DNA of 64,000 nt from Antilocapra americana (GCA_007570785.1 ML664662.1:496163-560162); one strand, 5' to 3'. Positions 12,196-25,194 are shown, counted from the first letter of the stretch. Translations and numbers: made by a program. The notes: a model not told the origin generated them from the letters alone.

Positions 12196-12249
12196 CTAAA
12201 AACAGGTAAAACATGGTGAAGAACTTATTTAAAGCAGCAACAGTGGTGA

Positions 12250-12345
12250 TCACTTTGTAATGTGTAATGTATAAAAACATCAAATCACTATGTTGCACAC
12301 CTAAAACTAGTATAATTGTAAAGTCAATTATACTTAAGAAGTTAT
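12250..12345 (+). mobile_element. L1 3' terminal fragment
   Basis: The text catcaaatcactatgttgca and cacctaaaactagtataat is typical of the L1 3' tail in ruminants. It sits between W26 and W27. Confidence 0.7.
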
Positions 12346-12376
12346 AGAGACATATGAATGTATATTTTCATTTAAC

Positions 12377-12597
12377 CTGCCAGAGAAGTTCACTGAGGAC
12401 AGTTGATGAGAACTGAGGATTCTCCCAGCAGCAAAAACGAAGCAATTTGACGGTTTCCTCTGAGTTGCTGCAGTCCTCAATGATTTTCTTCACATAACTT
12501 GTCCTCACAAATAAAATGTCTGCCACATTCTGCTGAATTGGCATTATAGGTTGTGATAAATTAGGATCACCGAAAGGATTGGGAAGAGGAGGGTTAC
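12377..12597 (-). CDS. USP9X: USP9X exon W26
   Basis: Has 73 full codons, [20 protein letters not shown] to [10 protein letters not shown]. The acceptor is ttctag|GT and the donor CAG|GTTAAA. GDPNLS, QQNVAD and [11 protein letters not shown] match USP9X rather than remembered human USP9Y. Confidence 0.96.
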
Positions 12598-13045
12598 CTA
12601 GAATACAGATTTGTCATCAATGAAAAACTAATCAGCTTTTCCACAAGAATATCCAGCTTTCACTATAGAAAATCGCTTTATCACTTTTTAAAAAGAAAGA
12701 TCATTTCCCAAGGACAAAGAAAGTAATATGAAGCATTATAATGATCAGATATATCAAGATGATAAAACATAAAAGTTACATACCAATACTGGTGTTTTCT
12801 TATTTAAAAGTTAGTTCTTAAAACTACTTCATAAACAAGATACAAACTTCAGTAGCAAGTAGATAGATTCCCTTTTAAGCATGTGAAAAATGTGCAGGAC
12901 TCAAAATATTGTAAAATATTCCAAAGCATGGACTTTCACAGACTTGTTTTATACTGAAACTTCTTCAGAATCACTTTTAATGAGGTATTATTTATGGCCA
13001 ACAGTACTTTAAAACCAATGTAAAGAATGGAGTATTTGACTTTAC
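12598..13045. other. USP9X: Intron W25-W26
   Basis: I see nothing beyond AT-rich intronic sequence. Confidence 0.5.
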
Positions 13046-13231
13046 CATTGATTGAAGACTGCATTCTTGACGAGACATTGCAACAGCGGATTAGCTGTGA
13101 CACTACTGAGTATAATTTGCCTAATTCAGCATACTGATACTTGATTGGAGGACCTGGACCTTCGTCTAAAGATACAAGCATAAAGGTAGCAGGTACACTC
13201 AATTTCAGAAGCTGTGTCTTCTCTGCCACAC
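13046..13231 (-). CDS. USP9X: USP9X exon W25
   Basis: Has 61 full codons, [20 protein letters not shown] to SSRMQSSIN, with split Gly codons at both ends. The acceptor is ctgtag|GT and the donor ATG|GTAAAG. LSVPA and SSRMQ match USP9X rather than remembered human USP9Y. Confidence 0.96.
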
Positions 13232-13949
13232 CTACAGTACAGAAGGGAGAAGCAGGAAGAGAGGGGAAGAATTATATGAAAGAACTGGGGCGGAAGGGCT
13301 TCATAATAAAGTAGTTATTTTTTCTACAACCTTTATGATCAGAAGATTACTTTTATTTGGCATTCAGAGTATTATTAAAAAATAGCAATACAAAAAATTA
13401 CTTAAAAACATTAAAAGAACCAAAAACCTAATTGGAGTTAAGTATTAAAATGGCTAAACAGCGACCATGCCATTGCAATCCTCTGGACACTTTCTATGGC
13501 CTGGGAGTCGCAAGGACCAGGCTAGAAAGAAATCCTTTACATTAGGTGAATGCCAAAAATGGAAAAATCAGAACTCTTTTATAAATTGCCTTTCTTCTTT
13601 CTTCTAAGACAAGCTTCTTGAAAGACACCTAACCTCATTCCCTCTACTTTCTCTTTTTCCCGTTCTTCAACCCGTGCTTACCTGGCTTCTGCCCCTCTTT
13701 CTGGTTTAAAGTTAAGGAATAGTTCTCAAATTGTAACCATTTCACCCTTGCTTGGGTTCCTCTCTTATTTTCTTTCTACCTCTTGTTCTTATTTGTGAGT
13801 CCTTCTGTCTCTTAAAAAGTGAAGGTCTTCCAAGTTCCCATGTCAGGCTATCTCCTCACACTGTGTGCCTTCCCTGGATGATCAAACTCATTCTAATGGC
13901 TTCAAGTTCCAGCTATTTTCATTCAGCTGATTAAAAATATTTCCAAATA

Positions 13950-14705
13950 GATCTCATTCTACCAGACACCTCTATTTGGGTGTCACAAACAGTCCAATTC
14001 CCTGTCCATGTTCTTCCTGTGTCTCCCTCGCTCAGTACACGGCACTACTACCTGCTCAGTTTATCAAGCTGGAATTTTGGGCATCATTCTTAACATCTCT
14101 TCCACATTACCCTTCCCTGAATATTCAATCACCAAACCCTACTGGCCTTACATCTAATGAAAAGCACCAGAATTTGTCTACTTGTATCCCCCTCAATGTC
14201 AGTGTCTCAGTATAAGCCACATTTCTGTTGACAGGTGGTCTAGGATTAAAAAAATCCTCTAGGCTTACTCTCCCTGTAATCCATTTCACACTGCAGCCAG
14301 GATGATCTTTCTAGAAGCCACGTCTATTCAAAATTCTATAATGGATCATCAATGCCCTCAGGACAAAGTCCAGAATCTCTCAAGGCTTGACAGAATAGCA
14401 CGATTAGAGAATTCTGCTCACTGCTCCTGCCATCCCCATATTACATCAATTCTAGTCAGATTGAATAACCTTTCATTTCCTCCAATGAGCCATGGTGAAT
14501 TTACTTCCAAGTCTCTGCACCTGTTCACTCTGGATGGAAAATTTCAATCAATTCCTACAATCAATTTCTCCATCAAGTCCCACACACTGCCCAAATCTGG
14601 TCAGGTACCCCTATTGATGTACTTCCACAGTACTTTGTATTTCCCCCATTATTGTCACAAACATTTTATGGCAAGTACTCTTTAATTTGCTTCTATACCT
14701 CATTA
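13950..14705 (+). mobile_element. L2 LINE fragment
   Basis: Diverged L2-like text: ccaggatgatctttctagaa, aggacaaagtccagaatctc and a later gtactttgtatttcccccat. Frames are broken and no protein is conserved. Confidence 0.6.
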
Positions 14706-15842
14706 GAAAGGAACAGTCTTATTTATTGCCATGTTCCAAGAAGTATTATAAATACAAGTCCACAATCCCTTATTTGAAATCCCTAGATTCAAACAGCTCT
14801 TTTCATCAATATAAACAAGTTCACTCGTAAAGTTGGTTTGAAAATCTGACCTGAACTGATGATTCATGTGTATGATTACAAAGTGCTGTTCTGGACAATG
14901 CTCCAGGGAGGTTACATAATTCATGGTATATGCACTATTTTACCTTTCTTAAACTCGAACAGTTCTGAACCCCAAAGCCTATTGGTCCTAAGGATTTTGC
15001 ATTAAAGTTTATAGACCTGTATTTGCTTTCAGCAGTGAAACCTTAGATTACATTATGGACAAATGATGAATCCTTTTTTAGACAGACAATACCTAAAAAA
15101 GGGAGTTGAACAGAGTAGAATTTGTATAAATACCTAAGATTTGGCATGTCAAAGTATGAAGTATAGATTTCCCTTATGCTTGTTTGTGTAATAAATGTTC
15201 TTTTCAACTGCAAATATACAAGTATCTCTAGTATGTGGAGGAAAGGGGAAAGAAGACAAATAGAAAGTAGAATGTTGCTATGTTAAAAGGGTCATGTATC
15301 ACTGGTGATTAGTAAGTGACACACACAAAACCTGAAATGACAGTAATGTTTGGGTTTAGAATTTAACATAAATAATAGGCAATTTAAGTGAATATTTATA
15401 TCATCCCCAACTTTTAATTTCATTTACTTCAACCAAAACTTAAGTATAGACTAAATCCTTTACCGAAACTTGGTGAGGATTACACAATCATCCGGGACCA
15501 TTTGAAAATGTGGATTCCTTGTGTGTGTTCTGAGAATTCTTATTCAGTTGGTTTGGGCTGGGGCCTAGGAATCAGTATTTTCAAAAAACCAGGTCTAGCG
15601 CCACTGCTTTAGGAGGTAAAAATATGATTAAGACACAGATTCTGACCTGTGTCTGAGCAGAGATAAGACACATGCATAAATAAAGTACAAGGTAAAAGGT
15701 GTAGCAAAAAGTTTCAGATAAAATTCATAATTGGTTTTATGAAACACTTTCTATTTTAGACCAGGTTATATTTCATCACTTGACTTAAATGATTTCATTA
15801 CTTAATACATTAAAACAGAATTATGAAAACTTAAATTCTTAC
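14706..15842. other. USP9X: Intron W24-W25, left part
   Basis: Mostly unassigned. A MER5-like fragment lies at about 15485-15615 (ttctgagaattcttattcag, ggcctaggaatcagtatttt). Confidence 0.5.
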
Positions 15843-15972
15843 CTAAATTGGCATACATTACAAACAGGTTGAAATACTGCTGTAAATGACGCCCATGCTC
15901 AGAAACTTCTCTTCTCAGCAGATTTAATACTGCTCTTAGTAAGTGATCACTCAGGCTTAAATTGTCATAAGC
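15843..15972 (-). CDS. USP9X: USP9X exon W24
   Basis: Has 43 codons plus one base, [20 protein letters not shown] to NLFVMYANL. The acceptor is ctacag|GCT and the donor TAG|GTAAGA. The Tyr in AYDN matches USP9X rather than remembered human USP9Y. Confidence 0.96.
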
Positions 15973-16439
15973 CTGTAGAAGATGAAAACATTGGTTGTTT
16001 TCCAGCAACAACATGCAGGTACGATAGAATTCTCTTTGCATAAAAAGAGAAGACGCACATATACACGTTAAATATAGGCAGAAATTTCTGGAAGGACTGA
16101 TCACACAAGGAACGATTAAAAAGGGTTGTTTTTTTAGGAAAGGGGATGAATTAAAATTCATGTATAACATATAACAGTAAGAGTATAACTAAGCCACTGA
16201 ATGTAATCGAATTAACAGAAAATTCCGTTAAGTTTTAAAGAGCCAATAGTCACTATTCATTGCTGGGAAGTACTTTTTAATGGAATTCATAGACACTGAG
16301 GCATCAGATCACATGGTTATGCTCATGCACATTTGTTAGGTAAACATCTCAAACAGATGCACATATGTATGGCTTCAGCTTCTAGGAAACAGAATTCATA
16401 TGGAAGCATTTAATCATTAGAAGTAAACTGGGCAATTAC
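15973..16439. other. USP9X: Intron W23-W24
   Basis: Nothing recognised apart from splice sites. Confidence 0.5.
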
Positions 16440-16665
16440 CTGACTAGAAGGTCCTGGAGATGCAAAAGGTGAAGGACATGGCCCATCTTGCAAGGAAAAA
16501 TGTGCAATAAAAACTATCAGTTTTGCAAATGCACCTCTCACTTCTGCACTAGGGCACTCCAGAAGGTATTCAGAGAAGCGATTTGAAACATTAAAAAGGA
16601 CATTATGAGCAAACCAAAAACGTACATTCTTGCTGTGACGAAGGAGAATACATAATGCATCATAC
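16440..16665 (-). CDS. USP9X: USP9X exon W23
   Basis: Has one split base plus 75 codons, [20 protein letters not shown] to FASPGPSSQ. The acceptor is tcttag|G and the donor CAG|GTAATT. All residues agree with remembered human USP9X. Confidence 0.97.
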
Positions 16666-17165
16666 CTAAGACAAAACAAACAAAATCCTAGGTTCATTGA
16701 CAAAAACGATAACCCCCATTCCCTTAACATCTTACTATTAGAATAGTTAAGTAAATATTGTTAAATCAAAGTATGATATAAATGGTCTCTAAACTTACAC
16801 AATTAGAAACAAATTCATTTTAAGTTTTTACCTTTTTAACCTACAGCTAAATGTAATCTAGGGAAGCTAAAATGTAATATTTTTGTGATTAGATAACTTT
16901 TAAGTATCATCCTATAATGTTTTGTACACAGAAGTCAAAGATATGATACACTATAAGAGAAGCTGGCTCCTGAGTAATAAAGGGCCACATTTAATCTCAG
17001 GAATTACTTAAATATGATTTCTTTCACTATTCCTACCAAGATTTTTAAAATTCTGCATTCCAAATCTGAAACAAGATTATTAGGGCTTGGAAAAAATAAA
17101 GCAGTATATTAAAGAACCAAACTAAATGCCAGTAATAATAGGAATGAAAATCCAAAACAATGTAC
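16666..17165. other. USP9X: Intron W22-W23
   Basis: Nothing recognised apart from splice sites. Confidence 0.5.
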
Positions 17166-17289
17166 CAATCACTGGCGGAGCCACGGACTATTTTCTTGGT
17201 GTGAAATCCTGTGGTAAAAAGGAACCTAGCAGCAAGCTGAATACTAATCATTGTGATTTCTTCTGCTTCAGGCAACAGGTGATCTTGCC
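17166..17289 (-). CDS. USP9X: USP9X exon W22
   Basis: Has 40 full codons, [20 protein letters not shown] to [10 protein letters not shown], with split codons at both ends. The acceptor is tatag|GG and the donor TTG|GTACAT. It begins the C-terminal helical region. The Ile in KKIVRG is shared with mouse Usp9x as I remember it. Confidence 0.95.
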
Positions 17290-17471
17290 CTATAAATAAA
17301 GTGCAGATTAAGAAATAGTCAGGTTTGTATGCCTAAGTCCCATTTTCATACAAATCTGCATTATCTACAATTTTCCAAGCCCCAACTATGTTAAAATCCC
17401 TCTGAAGCTACTTATGAAATAATTCTGTTCATTAAAGCACACTTCAACTAATGCTTGAGTAAATAAAAACA

Positions 17472-17871
17472 NNNNNNNNNNNNNNNNNNNNNNNNNNNNN
17501 NNNNNNNNNNNNNNNNNNNNNNNNNNNNNNNNNNNNNNNNNNNNNNNNNNNNNNNNNNNNNNNNNNNNNNNNNNNNNNNNNNNNNNNNNNNNNNNNNNNN
17601 NNNNNNNNNNNNNNNNNNNNNNNNNNNNNNNNNNNNNNNNNNNNNNNNNNNNNNNNNNNNNNNNNNNNNNNNNNNNNNNNNNNNNNNNNNNNNNNNNNNN
17701 NNNNNNNNNNNNNNNNNNNNNNNNNNNNNNNNNNNNNNNNNNNNNNNNNNNNNNNNNNNNNNNNNNNNNNNNNNNNNNNNNNNNNNNNNNNNNNNNNNNN
17801 NNNNNNNNNNNNNNNNNNNNNNNNNNNNNNNNNNNNNNNNNNNNNNNNNNNNNNNNNNNNNNNNNNNNNNN
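17472..17871. other. Assembly gap, 400 N
   Basis: A run of exactly 400 N. It interrupts exon W21 and hides its splice donor and the start of the following intron. About 100 coding bases are missing between the residues of W21 and W22. Confidence 0.99.
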
Positions 17872-18527
17872 ACGTTCTGTTTCCGAACACTTCTCTCAAT
17901 GGCTGATGGCATAATAATCTGATGGGGTCTTGCGGAGATAGCAAGCTCTGATATATATCTTATCAATTCATCGCCCTGGTCTATTGTGTCCAATCGTTCA
18001 TAAAAAAGTATATAAGCATTCCACCACCTTTTCTGGCGCCTGTATGACATGCGCTTCATCATGTGATCGAATACTTCTCCCATGTACTCTCCACCGAAAC
18101 ACTGGTTTTTCATTTCTTCATCGTCATCCATTTTACATTCAGTTACATCTCCATCATCAAATTTATACCAACGGTTTCTCTCACCATCTCCTCCGTTCCT
18201 TTGAATGATGTAAGAATAGTAATGTCCTCCGCTTGCTTGACCGCTGTGTACAAGCACACCCACAAGTCTGTATTTCGTGCTTCCTGCTGTCTCACTGTCA
18301 GACTGATCATTCTGTTGTATCAACTGACTCTCTGGGTTTACGTTATCTCCTTCCAGCTTTGCAACACCTGCAACTGTGTAAGGTTCCATGTCCAGCTCAC
18401 GAGGAAATTCAAAATAATCATTAAACTTGATTGCACATTCTCTTTCCCAATCATAGTCGAATCGTTTTAGTTGGATAGCAAGAACAGGAGGCAATTTTTT
18501 AATAAGCAAGCGCTTTACAGTATCAAC
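17872..18527 (-). CDS. USP9X: USP9X exon W21, catalytic His box (3' end lost in gap)
   Basis: Visible from [20 protein letters not shown] (acceptor ttttag|GTT) to [11 protein letters not shown], about 218 codons, and then the 400-N gap. It contains LKRFDYDW and the His box [20 protein letters not shown]. The catalytic His is CAT at 18222-18224 on the minus strand. [10 protein letters not shown] follows. The end of the exon and its donor lie inside the gap, and about 34 residues before W22 are not seen. Several differences from remembered human USP9X cluster here ([26 protein letters not shown]). Confidence 0.95.
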
Positions 18528-18874
18528 CTAAAATAAACAGAGCAAATTACGAGATGTTCTCTTATCATCCACTGCAAAAAAAACACACCAAACTTTAAAA
18601 CTCTATTTTCTCAACATTAATCTAAAATTTTAAGTGTAAACATAACATGATGGTGAACATAATCAGAGCAATTCTGTCAGTTTATAGTTTTAATGTTAAC
18701 TAAAACAAGTAATACAGAAGTACTCTGATGCCACTTGCTACAAACTGCAAAAATTAGTGATTTACTCGCTGCCTGATTTCTGTATTGGCCGTATTATCTA
18801 ACCATTATTACCTGTTTGATATTTATTGTTATTTTAATGAAGGTGTGGTTTGCTGTGAGCCAACTACAGAAATA

Positions 18875-19100
18875 TAATAATAGCAGCTAATATTTATTGG
18901 GCAGTTAGGTGCCAAATTATATGCTAAGTGCTGCCTCAGTAGTAACATGTATAATCCTCACAACCCTCTCAAGCAGGTACTACTGAACCTTAAGCATGAG
19001 AATGAGGAGCAGTTGAGAGATTTAAGTAACCCGCCTCGAGCCTTAGAGCTGTGAGTGGCCAGGGGTATGACTTTACAGGTCATCTCAACCTCTAGATTTT
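18875..19100 (+). mobile_element. MIR SINE
   Basis: Near full-length MIR text: tagcagctaatatttattgg, tgctaagtgctgcctcagta, taatcctcacaaccctctca. It lies in the intron W20-W21; the rest of that intron is unassigned. Confidence 0.8.
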
Positions 19101-19699
19101 AAAACCTCTCCAGGTGGTATGTAGTAAAAATAATACAGGTGACTTAGAGGTGAGAGGGCTTGAGAGCCCAGAAAGATGCTACTGAATTCCCGTAGACAAA
19201 AACCAATACCAGCTGAGTCAAAAAAAAGTTGATCCAAGTGGTTTAAAAAATACAGGTGGTAGAAGAAATCTTATGTGGCTAAATAAAGCAATTAAAAGCT
19301 TGGTTTCAGCGAACTTCTCGGTCTTGTAGTAACTCTGTATGTGAGAGGAGCACATATGAGCTCTGCAGCTTTGCGGAGCTCAAGCAGTCTGGTCAGATAT
19401 GGATGAAAGGTGCCTGTGTAAGTCAGACAAGAGGTTGTGGTATTAAGCTATTGTGACCTCTAAAGTGATTCACTCTTATCTTTACCTGTTTTCCCTAGCC
19501 CTTTCTGGCACTAATTTCTCTCGACAGTCTTTACCTGACAAACCTTTCAACTCCATTACCTTAACTACTTCTCTGCTACCAATCAGGGCAGGGAATAAGA
19601 ATAAAGAGGGCGAATTTTGAGAACAAACGAAAACAATCATTCTTCCAAACCCATTATATGTAACCATCATTATTTTAAACAAAACTGAGCAATCCATAC

Positions 19700-19841
19700 C
19701 TTTTTATTGCATTTTTCACAATGATAAGCATTTGCGCCTTCTAATAAATCTCCTTTGACATATTGTTCCAAAGAATCAAGAAGATTTTGGTGATTTCTAA
19801 TGTCTACATTCAGAGTCGTAAAAGATTCTTCACACTCATAT
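19700..19841 (-). CDS. USP9X: USP9X exon W20, USP domain, second CxxC
   Basis: Has 47 full codons, [20 protein letters not shown] to [11 protein letters not shown]. The CEKC pair completes the zinc-binding site begun in W19. The acceptor is ctttag|A and the donor AAG|GTATGG. Confidence 0.97.
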
Positions 19842-19984
19842 CTAAAGATATTGATCAAAGAGAATTTATTCCTTAATTTTCTAAACATCTTACTTAGTTA
19901 CGGGCTCAATGTAAACTACTTTGCAATACTTTAATAGAACACAAAACCCATTAAGTTAAAAAATGTACTAACAAATGACAGTCA

Positions 19985-20205
19985 CCATTCACGGGCCATT
20001 TATCCTCTGCTAGGCACTACACTAGACCGTCTACACACTATACATAACAGGTTCTTTGTCTTCACAACAAATATTTTCTATCACCATCTCCACATCAGAG
20101 ATGAGGGAAGTGGGGTTCAGAATGTGAATTTGGCCAAGATTACCAGGAGAAATGCTGTTCTGAAGCTAGATCTGTCTGGCTTCACAGCTCCATCTCTATA
20201 TATAG
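19985..20205 (+). mobile_element. MIR SINE
   Basis: MIR-like order: cctctgctaggcactacact, ttcacaacaaatattttcta, agatgagggaagtggggttc and a distal acctg-type end. It lies in the intron W19-W20. Confidence 0.7.
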
Positions 20206-20664
20206 TCTACCATGCTCCTTCCATAAATTTCTAAATGTTTCTCCTCTTCTATAATGGAAACATCACTAAAGCACAAGTTGAACATACGAATGAACATGGG
20301 CTAAGCAATCTGAATAGGAGCCAGAATCCCACCTTTTGGCAATATTCTACCAAAGAAATTTTCAGATTTGTGATGAGATATAGTCATAAATTTAGAACAT
20401 GGGATGTGAGAATTTCAGTCTCAACCATTAAATTAATTCACTGAACAAATATATGCCGTGCCTCCCATGTATAAAGCATTGTGGGATAGTCAGTGTTTAA
20501 GATGGTCCCTCATATTAAGGGCTTTCCAATTTAGTTAGTGAAAAAGGCATTTATAAGTGACATGAATGGAATATGAAGTATTAAGCAAATTGTTATAACT
20601 AGGGAACAGCCCAGAGATGAAAAAAAGAAGTTCAATTTTATGATTTCAGGTAAAAAATTGGTCA

Positions 20665-20925
20665 TTCGAAAATGAGAAGTCAGCAAAGTTTTTCTGTATG
20701 TAAAAGGCCAGAGAGTAAATATTATCAGCTTTTTTGGGCCATGAGGTCCCTATAGCAACTACTCAATTCTGTTGTTACAGTGAGAGCAGTCAGACAGCTG
20801 GTAAAGGAGTGGGTATGTGCCAATAAAACTTTACAAAAACAGATCCAGTGCTGGACTTGACCTATGGTACATAGTTTGTTAGCTGTTATTCTAGATAAAT
20901 ACCCTAAAACAGACTGTCATAGGAC
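20665..20925 (+). mobile_element. hAT-type DNA transposon fragment (MER family)
   Basis: Text gtcagcaaagtttttctgta, gggccatgaggtccctatag, caataaaactttacaaaaac and catagtttgttagc. It is the same family as 46868-47203. Confidence 0.65.
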
Positions 20926-22167
20926 TCTCATTTATGTAACCTTCTAGCATGGAACAGACTAGTTTAATTGTGGAGTAGGTATCTGAACTTCATGAATTTT
21001 ACTTAAGATTATATGTTCTCTGGACATTTTCACTTAGAAAAGAAAACCAGTAATTTCCTAATAATTTTGAAAACTGTCTACAAGAAACCAAGAAAAACTG
21101 ACCAAAACAGATAGCCAGAAAATGTTTTTTTAACCAGTATAAACACAAGAGGTTAAAATGACAATTTTATAGTCCACCTAATAATGCACAAGGTCTTTCA
21201 AAAGAAGCAAAAGTTGCCCAGTCTCTGTGCAAACAATTTTATGGCCTCATTCAGAATGAACAGCTTAACATTTATATATATTACCATTCCCTCAATCACT
21301 TCCAAAATGAAATGATTCAAAAATGGTTCAAAAATGAAGCACCCCCCACTAACCATACACACACACAACCTATGACTATACATAATGCTCTTTTGTTGCT
21401 GTTGTTTAGTTGCTAAGTTGTGTCCTTGTAGAAAATACTATCTTATTGTGATATTTTGGTGAGAAGGGATTTCAATAACTAACATTAATTAATTGATGAC
21501 ATACAAGAGAAGTTCCAAAGTAAACCTTCCATAAAGTAGTCATAAATGTCTATCAGTAATAAACTTTAAGTTATTTTAGCTATTTTCAGTAAGAGTTCTT
21601 AATCAACTTCCCTTTTAAGAAAAAAAAAAACCCAAACAAATTTGTTTATAGTCATTTTTCGCTATACATGCTTTGTGTGGGAAACATACCTTAAACACAA
21701 TGACAGTAATCAATGCTATTTTCAAAAAGTCAGTATTTCATTTGAATAGGAAATAGTGCCCCACACTTGTCATCTTCTAAATTTAACATATTTACAATAT
21801 TATTAACCATTTTAAGATAAAGGAAAAATTCATTAGTAATATCTGTATATGCAAAATGCCATGTATTTTCTTAGGCATGGTCATACATAAGGACATGTAA
21901 GAGTATAAAATAGTTAAGAGCTTAGGTGGAGTTAAAGGAACCAAGTATTATTTGACAAAAACAAACAGATCCACAAAGGTCATGTTAACTTTTCTGTTAA
22001 ACTTCATTGTAATAAAATGAGAAAACAACCCCCCCCAATAGTAAGGTATGCACAATATATAATTCATTCCATCTCAGGTATTTAGTAATCAGTAGCATAC
22101 TTCACTTTTTTACATAATTAATAACAAACAGTACAACATACATATAAAGTATGCAATTAGTACTCAC
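20926..22167. other. USP9X: Intron W19-W20, right part
   Basis: Unassigned AT-rich sequence. A short Bov-A remnant (gttgtttagttgctaagttg) lies at about 21400-21425. An 8-bp C-tract is near 22030. Confidence 0.5.
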
Positions 22168-22341
22168 CTATGTGGGCAGCCTTGGCAAATCTTCTGATCA
22201 GCAAAGGAACCTCCTAAGACTTTACTTAGCATAGCTGGATGTCCTAAGGCTTTCAAAGCTTCATCTAAACTATCCACCAATGAATTAAAAAATTCTAAAG
22301 CATCATGTTGTTCACGAAGATTAACAGGCTCACCCCAAAGC
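22168..22341 (-). CDS. USP9X: USP9X exon W19, USP domain, first CxxC
   Basis: Has 57 full codons, [20 protein letters not shown] to [12 protein letters not shown]. It carries the QHDALEFF motif typical of USPs and the first CxxC pair (CQGC) of the zinc ribbon in the fingers subdomain. The acceptor is tcttag|G and the donor TAG|GTGAGT. Confidence 0.97.
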
Positions 22342-25003
22342 CTAAGAAATGAATGGAGTAAAATAGGTAATGTGCAACACTCCCAGAACAATAAATACAA
22401 TATATTTTTCAGGAAAAAAGCAATACAATCAAAATAACACATATAAACTGAGACTTTATTCCTCAACTACATGAGGAAGTAGGAAAAAAACTAATGCTCT
22501 TTATGTATTGATTGTTGTGGAAAAGAAAGTAAGATTCACAGTAAAAGTGGTACTTTAATAGGAAAGAAATACCACAAAACTACAAAGAAAAACTACATAG
22601 GTGATGTTACTATATGCTTCTCATTGCACTGCATTTAGAGGTATTTCTTCTTGCCAAAAAAGTTTAACCTGAATCTAATCATGGGGAAATAATCACACAA
22701 ATCAATAAAGTACCATAAAGGTCATGACAAATTAGAGAGATTAATTTAGAGATGACTGAAGAGCTAACCAAATTCTTGTGAATCCTTCTAGGATACCAGT
22801 CTGAAATTGGGAAAAGAAAATTACAAAGACTATTTTGGGGAAATTGGAATATATACTGATGAATTAGACATTACTGAATACTAAATTTCATGCATGTGAT
22901 AACTGTATTAAATATCATGTAGGAAAATGTCCTTATTCTTAAGAGGATACATTTCGAGGCATATGAGGGGATCAAGAGTAATATCTACAACTATCAACTA
23001 GTTTAAAAAAACAAACAAAAACCAAAACTCAAGTATACCCATAAGCAAATACAGCAAAATGTTAACAACTGGTAAATCTGGGTGAAGAATATGCATTATA
23101 AAGGTGATTACTATACTACTTTACCTTTTCTGCTGGTGTGAAATTTTTCAACATAAAAAAACTGGGGGTGCGAAATGTGGATAACTCACCCACATGTACC
23201 TAGAGTACATCACAGGTCTAAAGTATAGATAAGAAAACTTAAATAGTGCGAGAGGAAGGTAAAGTTCTGCCAGGTGACAGGACTGAAACAGTGAAAGCAG
23301 AGCTGGCGAGGGGGCGGGGTTGGGGTGGGCTGTGTATGCCAGTGAGTGTGGATTAAATAGGGGACCTAGTTAGAGGAATCGGTGGAATTTATACAGTGAG
23401 TCATAGGGAGGTCACTGTACTATAAACTAGTGGTTTCAGAAGAAATCTAAGTAGTATCCTGGTAGGGAAAAGGGCAGCTGCTATGACTGAAGCCAAGAAG
23501 GTGGACCAGAGCGGCAGCGTCAGGTGACCCTTGGCTCCCCTGCTCTCAGCTGTCTGGGAGATACCTTGAAGGGCTTTAAGGAGTATTATTTAAGGGAATT
23601 CCCTGCTGGTCCGGTGGTTCGGACTCCACACTTTCAATGCCAAGGGTCTGGGTTCAATACCTGGTTGGGGAACTAAGATCCTACAAGCTGTGTGGTACAG
23701 CAGAACAAAAAAACAGAAAGAAAGGAGTACTATTTAAAAACAAGAACACTATTAGGAAGGATACAGTGTTTTGATACATAGTACAGATTCATAGTTGTAT
23801 AATACTACAGTATTTTAGTACAGTGCATGACACAAGAGGTAATTAAAACAAAAAGGTGAAATAAATGAAGCCAGAGAAATAAGATCAAGATGTAACTGAA
23901 GACTTTTTAAATTAAAAACAAACAAACAAATTCTGCCCCTACCCCAGGTATTTATCACACCTTTCCTATAAAATTGTACATCAGACTAGCCAAAAAGTTG
24001 CTATGGGGACGTTTCCTTTACACATCTACTCTGGCTATTAAATGAAAGAATGATAAAACTAGGATGTGACCATTTTGTAGTCCTGATGAAATGTTGCATT
24101 TAGGCAATGATAATCAATGGGTATTATCCTAAGAGGCAGACAGACATTAAGTACTTCTCCTCACTGAGCTTATTGTTATCACCTATGAGGGTAGGCTTTG
24201 TCTATTCACTCCAAAACAAGAAAAAAATAACAGTGGAACCTGATAGAGCCTCTAGCTCTCTCTACCTATTTTATATGACATGTAGGGAACTGAGGAAAAC
24301 AAAGCACCACAGGGATATCAATAAAATCCAAATGGGAAAATGTACGGAGTTAACTACTTATTTTTTATCCCTAACAAATAACTACAAGGGTGAAAAAAGA
24401 AGAGACTACAGAGACATTTCAACACCTGCAGCATATGGACTTCATTTGGGTCATGATTTCAAAAAACTTAATAGTAAAAAAACCTAGAGGTCATTGGGTA
24501 AAATCAAACATTGACAAGGATATTAAGGAATTTTTAAAAGACACGATAATAGTATCATAGTCATGTTAAAAAAGACGTTAGAGATACACACTGAAATATT
24601 TATGGGTGAAATTATGCATCTGCTGCAAAACAATCTAAAAAGCAGTAGATGGGAATGTAGATTAAATGGCAATGAGCTGACAATTATTGAAGTTGAGTAA
24701 TGAATACATAAGGGTTCATACTCTTCTCCCTACGTATATAAATATTATAAGCTTTCAAAACAAAAAATATTAACATCTTAAAAGAGACTAAAGAATGCTG
24801 CCTCTTACTAAGACATTTTCTACCTCCTTTGAGGACAACGAGAAAACAAACCTAACTATGAAATAAAGTTTGATTATTACTACTGCTTAAATATTAAACA
24901 TAAAAGTGCTTTCCAATATAGGTTTTAGAAGTTTAATGTTAGTGTCATGAGACGGTCATAAAGGTTTAAGCAATATCCCAATTACTAGTCATCCATAATT
25001 TAC
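22342..25003. other. USP9X: Intron W18-W19
   Basis: Largely unassigned apart from the SINE at 23594-23718. A 126-codon ORF at 24107-24487 (plus) has no recognisable domain and looks like chance. Confidence 0.5.
23594..23718 (+). mobile_element. CHR-type SINE with target-site duplication
   Basis: Starts ggaattccctgctggtccgg and has ggggaactaagatcctacaa. Flanked by gagtattatttaa on the left and gagtactatttaa on the right, a 13-bp target-site duplication with one mismatch. Confidence 0.85.
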
Positions 25004-25194
25004 CTGAACTGTTTCCAAAATCCTCTGGGCACATAGTACTGTAGTCGAGAAGCAGCTAAATGACCAAAGATGACCTGAAGGTGTCTCAAAACACCAATAT
25101 TGTACTCTTTTCTGTCTTCTGTTTTACTTAATGCTGGTTTGTCTTCAAATTGTTGAGGGTATCCAAATACATCATCTCTGGGATCAACATTGCT
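25004..25194 (-). CDS. USP9X: USP9X exon W18, USP domain
   Basis: Has 63 codons plus [22 protein letters not shown] to [11 protein letters not shown]. It is part of the USP thumb and palm region. The acceptor is ttccag|AGC and the donor CAG|GTAAAT. Confidence 0.97.

Noticed and set aside
17444..17944. Minus-strand ORF across the N run
   Set aside because: Most of it is unknown sequence; the real coding frame is that of exon W21.
24107..24487. 126-codon plus-strand ORF in intron W18-W19
   Set aside because: No family resemblance, no splice or promoter context; treated as chance.
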